Assembly: GCA_023384025.1 (NCBI GenBank)
Contig: JAHDXX010000203.1
Coordinates: forward strand, 1-5,614
Length of the DNA: 5,614 nucleotides
Source: Sphingomonadaceae bacterium
GTDB lineage: Bacteria; Pseudomonadota; Alphaproteobacteria; Sphingomonadales; Sphingomonadaceae
Reading direction: 5' to 3'
Position 1 is the stretch's first letter; every line of letters starts with the position of its first letter. Below are positions 1 to 5,593 of the stretch, in pieces. A program made the position numbers and the translations under genes. The notes below the pieces were generated by a model. The model had not been told where the DNA came from, ran no database searches, and saw nothing but the letters and a program-made list of their open reading frames with translations.

Positions 1-150
1 GCGGCAAGCGAGGAAGAGGAAGACATGCTCGACCTCGCCTACGCCGTCACCGCCACCAGCCGCCTGTCCTGCCAGATCGCCCTGACCGAAGACATGGACG
101 GCCTGACCGTACGCATCCCCTCCGAAGCGCGCGACATGAGCCGGATCTAG
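1..150 (+). CDS. [2Fe-2S] ferredoxin, adrenodoxin type, C-terminal part only
   Basis: The frame is open from base 1 and encodes the last 49 residues of a protein ending at TAG 148-150; the N-terminus lies outside the window. It resembles the end of an adrenodoxin/putidaredoxin-type ferredoxin, a small soluble electron carrier that serves cytochromes P450 and other oxygenases or Fe-S assembly. An acidic stretch EEEEDMLD (visible residues 4-11) matches the acidic partner-binding helix of this family. SRLSCQI (20-26) carries the fourth cluster cysteine (bases 70-72), and DMDGLTVRIP (31-40) is the usual last strand. The other three cysteines are upstream and cannot be checked. The reductase and electron acceptor are unknown. 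The gene converges on the minus-strand lipoprotein and ends 9 bases before a hairpin that may terminate it. The family call is firm; subfamily and pathway are not. Confidence 0.88.
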   Translation, partial: AASEEEEDMLDLAYAVTATSRLSCQIALTEDMDGLTVRIPSEARDMSRI

Positions 151-159
151 GCTTCAATG

Positions 160-192
160 CCCTCCCCCGAGCGGGGGAGGGTTGGGAGGGGG
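160..192 (+). repeat. Hairpin plus G-run repeat unit, possible terminator of the ferredoxin gene
   Basis: A perfect 9-bp stem is formed by 160-168 (CCCTCCCCC) and 173-181 (GGGGGAGGG) with loop GAGC. It is followed at once by TTGGGAGGGGG. The plus strand at 173-192 therefore reads G5-A-G3-TT-G3-A-G5, four G tracts with short loops, which fits a G-quadruplex pattern. There is no T tract, so this is not a classical intrinsic terminator. From memory, very similar sequences recur between genes in sphingomonad genomes as REP-like repeats. It lies 9 bases after the ferredoxin stop and is paired with an inverted relative at 219-259. The hairpin is seen directly; its role at the 3' end is inferred. 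Confidence 0.7.
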
Positions 193-218
193 CGTACGAC
201 GATTGCTCTTGCGTGTTA

Positions 219-259
219 CCCCCACCCCCACCCCCAGCCCCTCCCCAAAGAGGGGGGAG
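219..259 (-). repeat. Second hairpin plus G-run unit, inverted; possible terminator of the DUF4349 gene
   Basis: Read on the minus strand, just after the stop codon of the lipoprotein gene, this shows CTCCCC, a 7-base loop and GGGGAG (stem 254-259 with 241-246), then a run of G tracts. On the plus strand the tracts are C5-A-C5-A-C5-AG-C4-T-C4 (219-246). The architecture is the same as the unit at 160-192 but in opposite orientation: hairpin, then G tracts. The stem is shorter and less perfect (6 bp), and alternative registers exist because of the homopolymer runs. The two units flank about 26 bases of ordinary sequence. Each one lies in the 3' untranslated part of the gene that runs into it. 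Confidence 0.62.
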
Positions 260-262
260 ATC

Positions 263-1159
263 TCAGCTTGCGCTTGATGGAACTGCGCGGAAGCGGCGGT
301 TGATCGCGCGGGCGGCCCACACGACTGCGCTGATCGGCAGGGCAATCGCGCCGAGCACGATCAGGGCGGCGACGAGGAACCCGAAGATGCTGCCCAGCGA
401 ACCGAGCGCGCCGGTGACGGGGCCGAGAAAGTCGCTCGCGACCATCGCCCCGGTTTCGTAGCGCACAGTGACCGTGCTGTAGGCGACCCGGCCCTGCATC
501 TCGCGCAGCCAGCTACGGGCCTGGTCGATCTCTTCGTTGACCTGCGCCACGCTGCGCTCAGCCTCGACCAGTTCGCTGACCTTGCCCTTGCGGGTGCGCA
601 GGACGTCCATCAGCCGGTCGCGCAGCTGCGTGCGGGCGGCGAGGTGCGCTTCGGTATCGACGATCTGCTTCGACAATTCCTCGCTGGCGATATCGGCGGA
701 GAGCTGCTCCGCCCCCGCTTCCTCGGCCACGTCTTCGAGCAGGGCGCCGAACGCGCGGGCGTGCCTGGTCGCGACCGCCATCTGCAGCTGGCCGGTCACC
801 GCCTCGCCGTCGTCGCCGGACTTGGACATGCCGAGAATGCGGCAGCTGGCCGGCCCCTGCTGTTCGCACAGGTCGGCATGGCGGCGCTGCAGCGGGCCGA
901 TTTCCTCGCCCGCGAGGCGGTAGGTGAAATCGTAGACATAGGCGAGCTTGGGTACGCTGACCGCAACCCCTCCGAGTTCGGGCGGGGCCGCTTCGCCGCT
1001 CTCGCCCGTCGCAACCATTTCAGCGTCGGCGGCGGCTTCCGCTGCCACGTCCATCGTCTCGCCACCGGACGACGCGCTGTCTGTCGACTCGCTGCACCCG
1101 GCCAGCAAGGCCAGCACCGCAGCCCCGGTCATGCCCCATTTGATCATTGAACGCCTCAT
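263..1159 (-). CDS. DUF4349-domain lipoprotein with C-terminal membrane helix
   Basis: This 298-residue protein has a short positive N-terminus (MRRSMIK), a hydrophobic stretch and a lipobox LLAGC with the lipidated cysteine at 22, so it is probably a signal-peptidase-II lipoprotein. Residues 23-62 are a Ser/Ala/Glu-rich linker. The core (about 65-235) has two cysteines (98, 106), a helical stretch at about 160-222 likely to be coiled coil (AERSVAQVNEEIDQAR), and the terminal strand STVTVRYE (228-235) typical of DUF4349. A hydrophobic helix at about 258-282 is followed by RAINRRFR, a positive-inside tail. The ATG at 1159 is supported by AAAGGAG (1166-1172 on the minus strand) six bases upstream. 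The function of DUF4349 is not established. It diverges from the sodium channel gene and shares its control region. The family assignment is from memory. Confidence 0.85.
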   Translation of the reverse strand: MRRSMIKWGMTGAAVLALLAGCSESTDSASSGGETMDVAAEAAADAEMVATGESGEAAPPELGGVAVSVPKLAYVYDFTYRLAGEEIGPLQRRHADLCEQQGPASCRILGMSKSGDDGEAVTGQLQMAVATRHARAFGALLEDVAEEAGAEQLSADIASEELSKQIVDTEAHLAARTQLRDRLMDVLRTRKGKVSELVEAERSVAQVNEEIDQARSWLREMQGRVAYSTVTVRYETGAMVASDFLGPVTGALGSLGSIFGFLVAALIVLGAIALPISAVVWAARAINRRFRAVPSSAS

Positions 1160-1172
1160 TTCCGTCTCCTTT

Positions 1173-1216
1173 ACGCCTTAGTTATGCCATAATCATGCCA
1201 CATTCTTGCCATCGCG
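1173..1216 (+). promoter_or_regulatory. Tandem 11-bp-period direct repeats, candidate OmpR/PhoB-family operator
   Basis: Starting at 1184, 1195 and 1206 the plus strand reads ATGCCATAATC, ATGCCACATTC and TTGCCATCGCG: three copies of WTGCCAY in exact 11-base register, with AT-rich spacers between copies. A degenerate fourth copy, ACGCCTTAGTT, starts at 1173 in the same register. Eleven-base tandem repeats of a 7-mer plus an AT-rich 4-mer are the arrangement bound by PhoB and related winged-helix response regulators (E. coli half-site CTGTCAT). The array begins next to the Shine-Dalgarno sequence of the minus-strand lipoprotein gene. It lies 124 bases upstream of the channel start. The repeats are seen directly; the regulator class is an inference. 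Confidence 0.55.
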
Positions 1217-1339
1217 CAAGCGAAATTGTGGCAGGCAGCGGACCGGTGCCGGGCATATCCGGCCACACGGCTTGCAAATCGGGGGTCGAGACAACACTTC
1301 TCGTCGGGCCCGGTCGGGGCTCTCAGGGAGAAGCAGCCA
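1217..1339 (+). other. Leader of the sodium channel gene with small hairpins
   Basis: I assign no gene to this stretch. It holds two small inverted repeats: GCCGG (1248-1252) with CCGGC (1259-1263), loop 6; and CGAGA (1287-1291) with TCTCG (1299-1303), loop 7. The latter is followed by the palindrome CGGGCCCG (1305-1312). The reading frame of the channel stays open back to a TTG at 1226, which would add 38 residues. That extension is not hydrophobic, has no counterpart that I recall in BacNav channels, and has no good ribosome binding site, so I treat this as untranslated leader. No clear -10/-35 pair is visible. Confidence 0.4.
1325..1330 (+). promoter_or_regulatory. Ribosome binding site deciding the channel start
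   Basis: AGGGAG is followed by 9 bases and then ATG at 1340. It favours this start over the in-frame TTG at 1226 and places the N-terminus (MRHKVREVVESRGF) where NavAb-type channels begin. Confidence 0.75.
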
Positions 1340-2110
1340 ATGCGCCACAAGGTGCGGGAAGTGGTCGAGTCGCGCGGGTTCGAAACCGCCATCATCGCGG
1401 TCATCGTGATCAATGCCATCGTGATCGGGCTGGAAACCGTGCCTTCGGTCATGGCCGAATATGGCGGCCTGCTGCGGGCGATCGACCGGATTGCGATCGG
1501 CGTGTTCATCGCCGAGATCGTGCTCAAGCTCTACGCCTATCGCCTGCGGTTCTTCGCCAGCGGATGGAATGTGTTCGACCTGGCGATTGTCACCGCCGCG
1601 CTGGTTCCGGCGAGTGCAGGGGCCTCGGTCCTGCGCGCCTTGCGGATTCTGCGTGCGCTGCGCCTGATTTCGGTGGTTCCCAAGATGCGCCAGGTGGTGG
1701 CGGGGCTGCTCAGCGCGATCCCGTCGATGGGTACGGTGATCGTGCTGCTGATGCTGGTGTTCTATGTCGGCGCGGTCATGGCGACCAAGCTCTACGGGCC
1801 AAGCTTTCCCGAATGGTTCGGCTCGATCCCGCGCTCGCTCTATTCGCTGTTCCAGATCATGACGCTGGAAAGCTGGTCGATGGGGATCGTGCGCCCGGTG
1901 ATGGAAGCACACCCCTATGCCTGGGCGTTCTTTGTGCCGTTCATCCTCGTCACCAGCTTTGTGGTGCTGAACCTGTTCATCGCCATCATCGTCAACGCCA
2001 TGCACGAGGCAAGCGACGAAGAGGCCACCAGTGAGCGCGAGGAAATCCTGCAGGAACTCCGGCTCCTGCGGGCGGATGTTGCTGCCTTGCGGGCCGAGCG
2101 GGCGAGCTAG
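1340..2110 (+). CDS. Voltage-gated sodium channel, bacterial (BacNav) family
   Basis: This 256-residue inner-membrane protein has one six-helix ion transport domain, as in NaChBac and NavAb, which assemble as homotetramers. S1 is about 15-33 (N25, E32), S2 about 48-66 (F56, E59, K63) and S3 about 75-90 (D80). S4 carries four gating arginines spaced by three (R99, R102, R105, R108), followed by the S4-S5 linker VPKMRQV. S5 is about 128-150. The pore loop holds the filter TLESWSM (175-181), with the selectivity glutamate at E177 (bases 1868-1870). S6 is about 195-220 with N211. Residues 222-256 are a charged neck and short leucine-heptad coiled coil. The positions coincide with NavAb as I remember it. 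Such channels admit sodium on depolarisation and have been linked to motility and pH homeostasis in alkaliphilic Bacillus; the role here is unknown. All key residues are intact. Confidence 0.96.
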   Translation: MRHKVREVVESRGFETAIIAVIVINAIVIGLETVPSVMAEYGGLLRAIDRIAIGVFIAEIVLKLYAYRLRFFASGWNVFDLAIVTAALVPASAGASVLRALRILRALRLISVVPKMRQVVAGLLSAIPSMGTVIVLLMLVFYVGAVMATKLYGPSFPEWFGSIPRSLYSLFQIMTLESWSMGIVRPVMEAHPYAWAFFVPFILVTSFVVLNLFIAIIVNAMHEASDEEATSEREEILQELRLLRADVAALRAERAS

Positions 2111-2111
2111 C

Positions 2112-2120
2112 TGTGGATAG
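2112..2120 (+). promoter_or_regulatory. Single DnaA-box-like 9-mer
   Basis: TGTGGATAG starts two bases after the channel stop codon. Its reverse complement CTATCCACA matches the E. coli DnaA box TTATCCACA at eight of nine positions. It lies 49 bases before parC. One such match can occur by chance, and no second box is visible in the gap. Confidence 0.25.
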
Positions 2121-2124
2121 GGGG

Positions 2125-2149
2125 CGTTGCCGCTCCCTTGGCGGCGACG
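2125..2149 (+). terminator. Strong hairpin between the channel gene and parC
   Basis: CGTTGCCGC (2125-2133) pairs with GCGGCGACG (2141-2149) over nine positions, one of them a G-T wobble (2128/2146), with loop TCCCTTG. It is the only strong stem in the 58-base gap and is not followed by a T tract. It ends eight bases before the AGGG ribosome binding site of parC. It could attenuate or process a channel-parC transcript, or shield the 3' end of the channel message. The pairing is seen directly; the function is inferred. Confidence 0.5.
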
Positions 2150-2168
2150 GTGCTGCTAGGGCCGGTGC

Positions 2169-4463
2169 ATGTCCGTGACCGAAGCCGATCCGCCGGAATC
2201 CGATCCGTTCGACCTGGTCGTCGATGCCCCGTTCGACAGCGCGCTGTCGGAACGGTACCTGGTCTATGCCCTGTCGACGATCACCGCGCGCTCGCTGCCT
2301 GACCTGCGTGACGGGTTGAAGCCGGTCCACCGCCGCCTGCTGTGGACCATGCGGCAACTGAAGCTCGACCCGGCCAGCGCCTTCAAGAAGAGCGCCCGTG
2401 TGGTCGGCGAGGTGATCGGCAAGTACCACCCGCACGGCGATGCCGCCGCCTACGACGCGATGGTGCGCTTGGCGCAGGACTTCTCGCTGCGCTACCCGCT
2501 GGTCGACGGGCAGGGCAATTTCGGCAATATCGACGGCGATAACGCCGCCGCCTACCGCTACACCGAAGCCCGCCTGACGAAGACGGCGATGCGCCTGATG
2601 GAGGGGCTCGACGAAGGCACGGTCGATTTCGTGCCCACCTACAATGGCGAGGAAGAGGAACCGGCGCTGTTCCCGGGGCTGTTCCCCAACCTTCTCGCCA
2701 ACGGGGCGAGCGGGATTGCGGTCGGCATGGCGACCAATATCCCCAGCCACAACGTCGCCGAGATCGTCGATGCGACGCTCGAACTGATCGACAACCCGCA
2801 TGTCGAACACGCGCGGCTGATGGAGCTGTTCAAGGGGCCGGACCTGCCCACCGGCGGCTTGATCGTCGACAGCGCGGCGAGCATTTCCGCCGCTTACGAG
2901 ACCGGGCGCGGTTCGTTCCGTATTCGCGGGCGGTTCCATGCCGCCGAGGCCAAGGAAGAGGCCGACCGCGACGCCGGGATCGAGCGGCTCGGCGGCGGGC
3001 AGTGGCAGCTCGTCATCAGCGAGATCCCCTACCAGGTGCAGAAGGGCAAGCTGATCGAGCAGATCGCCCAGCTGATCGCTGACCGCAAGCTGCCGATCCT
3101 GGAGGATGTGCGCGACGAGAGCGACGAGGCGGTCCGCATCGTGCTGGTGCCCAAGAGCCGCAACGTCGACCCTGAACTGCTCAAGGAATCGCTCTACAAG
3201 CTGACGGACCTGGAAACCCGCTTCGGGCTCAACCTCAATGTGCTCGACGCCACCCGCACGCCGATGGTCATGGGGCTGAAGGAACTGCTCGGCCACTGGG
3301 TGACGAGCCAGATCGACATCCTCCAGCGCCGCGCGCAGCACCGGCTGGACAAGATCGCCGCGCGGCTGGAACTGGTCGAAGGCTACATCATCGCCTACTT
3401 GAACCTCGACCGGGTGATCGAGATCATCCGCACCGAGGACGAGCCCAAGCCGGTGATGATGGCCGAATTCGGCATTACCGACCGCCAGACCGAAGCGATC
3501 CTCAACATGCGGCTGCGCTCCCTGCGCAAGCTGGAGGAAATGGAGCTGCGGCGCGAGAAGGACGACCTGCTGGCCGAGCAGGACGAGCTGCAGAAACTGC
3601 TCGACAGCCCGGCCCGCCAGCGCACCCGGTTGAAGCGCGACCTCACTGCCCTGCGCAAGGAATATGGCGAGGATACCCCGCTCGGCCGCCGCCGCACCAC
3701 CATTGCCGAAGCCGCCCCGACTGTCGAATTCAGCATGGACGCGATGATCGAGAAAGCGCCGGTCACGGTGATCCTGTCGCAGAAGGGCTGGATCCGGGGC
3801 GCGAGCGGGCACGAGCCGCTCGACCGGGAGTACAAGTTCAAGGAAGGCGACGGCCCGGCCTTCGCGCTCCACGCCCAGACCACCGACAAGCTGCTGATCG
3901 CAGCCGACGACGGGCGCTTCTACACCCTGGGGTGCGACAAGCTGCCCGGCGCGCGCGGCTTTGGCGAGCCGATCCGGACCATGCTCGACATTGATGCCGA
4001 AGCACAGATCGTCGCCGTGCTGGTCCACCGGCCCAGGACCCAGCTGCTGCTCGCAGCGACCAGCGGCAAGGGCTTCGCGGCGGTGACCGATGAGATCCTC
4101 GCCGAGACCCGCAAGGGCCGGCAGGTGGTCAACCTCAAGGACAAGATCCGGCTGGCGGTGGTGCGCGAGATCGCCGAGGCGCACGACCACGTGGCGGTGG
4201 TGGGCGACAACCGCAAGCTGGTGGTGTTCAACCTCGAGGAACTGCCGGTCATGGCGCGCGGGCAGGGGGTCACACTGCAACGCTACCGCGACGGCGGGCT
4301 CGCCGATGCGATCAGCTTCAGGCTGGAAGACGGCCTTAGCTGGCAAATGGGCGGCAAGGGCGACCGGACCCGCACCGAGACCGAGATCTGGCAATGGAAA
4401 GTCGCCCGCGGTGCCGCAGGGCGGATGCCGCCGCAGGGCTTCCCGAGGGATAACCGGTTCTGA
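2169..4463 (+). CDS. parC: DNA topoisomerase IV subunit A (ParC)
   Basis: This 764-residue cytoplasmic enzyme subunit pairs with ParE and decatenates replicated chromosomes by cutting and passing both strands. The breakage-reunion domain starts near residue 27 (ALSERYLVYALSTITARSLPD). It contains KPVHRR (51-56), HPHGD (87-91), DGQGNFGNIDGD (113-124) and the catalytic pair R130-Y131 (Tyr codon 2559-2561). IPSHN follows at 191-195, a helical tower at about 370-500, and a C-terminal beta-pinwheel from about 525, with the blade motif ETRKGRQVVNL at 646-656. There is no GyrA box (QRRGGRG), and the length fits alphaproteobacterial ParC rather than GyrA. The ATG at 2169 has AGGG (2158-2161) seven bases upstream. 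The residue at the quinolone-contact serine position is Ala92. The gene appears complete; parE is not in the window. Confidence 0.96.
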   Translation: MSVTEADPPESDPFDLVVDAPFDSALSERYLVYALSTITARSLPDLRDGLKPVHRRLLWTMRQLKLDPASAFKKSARVVGEVIGKYHPHGDAAAYDAMVRLAQDFSLRYPLVDGQGNFGNIDGDNAAAYRYTEARLTKTAMRLMEGLDEGTVDFVPTYNGEEEEPALFPGLFPNLLANGASGIAVGMATNIPSHNVAEIVDATLELIDNPHVEHARLMELFKGPDLPTGGLIVDSAASISAAYETGRGSFRIRGRFHAAEAKEEADRDAGIERLGGGQWQLVISEIPYQVQKGKLIEQIAQLIADRKLPILEDVRDESDEAVRIVLVPKSRNVDPELLKESLYKLTDLETRFGLNLNVLDATRTPMVMGLKELLGHWVTSQIDILQRRAQHRLDKIAARLELVEGYIIAYLNLDRVIEIIRTEDEPKPVMMAEFGITDRQTEAILNMRLRSLRKLEEMELRREKDDLLAEQDELQKLLDSPARQRTRLKRDLTALRKEYGEDTPLGRRRTTIAEAAPTVEFSMDAMIEKAPVTVILSQKGWIRGASGHEPLDREYKFKEGDGPAFALHAQTTDKLLIAADDGRFYTLGCDKLPGARGFGEPIRTMLDIDAEAQIVAVLVHRPRTQLLLAATSGKGFAAVTDEILAETRKGRQVVNLKDKIRLAVVREIAEAHDHVAVVGDNRKLVVFNLEELPVMARGQGVTLQRYRDGGLADAISFRLEDGLSWQMGGKGDRTRTETEIWQWKVARGAAGRMPPQGFPRDNRF

Positions 4464-4550
4464 ACCAAGCAGTTTTTCCAGTGTGTTAACGCAGGTGTGT
4501 TAGCCCGCTTCGACTGGTCCTTTCCGGGCCTCAAGGTGGGAGTCGCATCG
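4464..4550 (+). promoter_or_regulatory. Gap after parC with a 14-base tandem repeat
   Basis: A short inverted repeat GGTTC-T-GAACC (4456-4466) spans the parC stop codon and is followed by TTTTT (4473-4477). The stem is too small to call a terminator with confidence. CAGTGTGTTAACG (4479-4491) and CAGGTGTGTTAGCC (4492-4505) form an imperfect tandem repeat sharing GTGTGTTA at 14-base spacing. This could be a regulator site for the lipoprotein/hydrolase pair. GGGAG (4538-4542) lies eight bases before ATG 4551 and decides that start over the in-frame GTG at 4497, which would put 18 non-signal residues ahead of the signal peptide. Confidence 0.4.
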
Positions 4551-5324
4551 ATGGTGTCACGTCGCGGGATGATCGGGCTGGGTGCGTTGCTGGGGGGCGG
4601 GCTAGCTGTATCGCTGCTGTCCGCCTGCGCGCTGGCCGGGGATGCCACGCCCGACTATCGCTATCGCCTGACGGTGGAGGTGGAGACGCCGCAGGGCCTG
4701 CGCAGCGGGTCGAGCGTGATCGAGGTGCGGCAGAGCATGGGGCGCACGGCGATGACCGGCTTCGGCAAGCGCATCGACCGGCGCGCGCGCGGCGAGGCGG
4801 TGGCGGTTGATCTGCCGGGCGGGCGCACTCTCTTTGCGCTGCTGCGATCCGCAAACGATGTCGACTGGGCGAGCGGCGTGGTGCAGGAGCTCGCCCCCCG
4901 GATCGAGGGCGAGAAGTGGGAAGAGACCTTCGACAACGTGCTGCTGCTGGAAGGCAAGGTCACTCTGCCGCGCGAGTGGGTCCACTGGCACTCGGCCATG
5001 AGCGACCGCAACGCCTACCCGATGCTGGTGACCTTTGCCGATCCGGCCGACCCGGCGAGCGTGGCGCTGGTCGACCCCGACGATCTGGCCGCCACCTTCG
5101 GTGAAGGCACCCGCCTCAAACGCCTGACCGTCGAACTGACTGACGACCCGGTCACGACAGGGATAGAGAAGCGGTTGGGGTGGTGGAGCGAGCGGGTCGC
5201 GGCGGGCGGCGGACTCGTCCCTTGGATCAGGAATGATCGTGGCCGATATGAATTGGCGCCTGGCTACAAAGAGAACGTATCTACAGTTAGCGTAAGTGAT
5301 TTCTCAACGGAGGCTTTCAAGTGA
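4551..5324 (+). CDS. Twin-arginine-type lipoprotein of unknown function
   Basis: This 257-residue protein begins MVSRRGMIGLGALLGGG: a twin-arginine pair (4-5) in a Tat-like context, a hydrophobic stretch, then the lipobox LSAC with cysteine 26. It is therefore probably exported, perhaps folded, and lipidated. The mature part starts DYRYRLTVEVETPQGLRSGSS (35-55), suggesting a beta-rich fold. It also contains GEAVAVDLPGGRTLFALL (81-98), YPMLVTFADPADPASV (156-171), VDPDDLAATFGEG (174-186) and ELTDDPVTTGIEKRLGWW (195-212). I recall similar uncharacterised proteins in Erythrobacter-like genomes but know no function. Its last four bases overlap the next gene (GTGA). GC falls from about 75 % to about 48 % near base 5220 (residue 224). 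The last 34 codons include many A/T-ending ones (GTA, TCT, ACA, AGT, TCA) that are scarce upstream. The gene is very likely real; its function is open. Confidence 0.82.
   Translation: MVSRRGMIGLGALLGGGLAVSLLSACALAGDATPDYRYRLTVEVETPQGLRSGSSVIEVRQSMGRTAMTGFGKRIDRRARGEAVAVDLPGGRTLFALLRSANDVDWASGVVQELAPRIEGEKWEETFDNVLLLEGKVTLPREWVHWHSAMSDRNAYPMLVTFADPADPASVALVDPDDLAATFGEGTRLKRLTVELTDDPVTTGIEKRLGWWSERVAAGGGLVPWIRNDRGRYELAPGYKENVSTVSVSDFSTEAFK
5307..5313 (+). promoter_or_regulatory. Ribosome binding site inside the lipoprotein gene
   Basis: ACGGAGG lies seven bases before GTG 5321 and thirteen before ATG 5327. The spacing favours the GTG start, giving a GTGA overlap with the lipoprotein stop and suggesting translational coupling. 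Confidence 0.65.
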
Positions 5325-5593
5325 CCATGAATCGCGATGTCTTTCTCTCGCTGCTGGCTCTAGATGCCTACAATAGAGGTTATGGTGCAAACGTCGGTGG
5401 CTTGCCTGAATCGGGAGAAATTGGTGATGCATCAATAACGACGCGACAAGAAATCTTTGGTGATGATGCAGCGGCCATACTGCAAAATTGGCAAGCCGCC
5501 GGTTTCTACGCGATTGCCTATGACTGGAACGGGGAGAGGGTGATTTCGTTTCGCGGCACGAATTTCGGCGCTGATCGCCTGCCTGCGGGATAA
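5321..5593 (+). pseudogene. Lipase-like alpha/beta hydrolase, N-terminal fragment
   Basis: The frame encodes only 90 residues (MTMNRDVFLSLLALDAYNRG...) ending at TAA 5591-5593. FYAIAYDWNGERVISFRGTNF (62-82) resembles the strand and RGT(N/D) motif found before the oxyanion hole in class-3 lipases and Mbeg1-like hydrolases. Those proteins are normally around 300 residues or more. The nucleophile elbow (GHSLG type) and the catalytic Asp/His are absent here. All three forward frames close between 5572 and 5606 (TGA 5572-5574, TAA 5591-5593, TGA 5604-5606), so one frameshift does not restore a longer protein within the window. GC is about 50 %. It is coupled to the lipoprotein gene by the GTGA overlap. 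Alternatives are a genuine short protein, or a gene broken by recombination near 5565. There is no other feature in the final 21 bases. The hydrolase resemblance is moderate and the truncation call is inferred. Confidence 0.55.

Noticed and set aside
154..345. A small minus-strand frame across the G/C-run repeats
   Set aside because: The proline/glycine-rich peptide (PPPNPPPLGGG) is a direct translation of the repeat units and overlaps the end of the real lipoprotein gene.
1240..1330. A riboswitch or attenuator in the channel leader
   Set aside because: Only 5-bp stems and an 8-base palindrome are visible, which is common in GC-rich DNA; no known riboswitch core or leader peptide was recognised.
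1226..1339. A 38-residue N-terminal extension of the channel from TTG 1226
   Set aside because: It is not hydrophobic and has no good ribosome binding site, while ATG 1340 has AGGGAG and gives the standard BacNav N-terminus.
1193..2005. A 270-codon minus-strand frame opposite the channel gene
   Set aside because: The product is dominated by His, Asp, Arg and Gln with no hydrophobic core, as expected for the antisense of membrane-helix codons in GC-rich DNA.
1992..4394. An 800-codon open frame on the minus strand opposite parC
   Set aside because: It mirrors parC codons in GC-rich DNA, gives a His/Asp/Leu-rich sequence with no recognisable fold, and has no conserved domain, whereas parC on the plus strand is unmistakable.
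4456..4477. A rho-independent terminator after parC
   Set aside because: The stem GGTTC/GAACC spans the stop codon, has a loop of one to three bases, and is separated from the TTTTT run by six bases; it is too weak to call.
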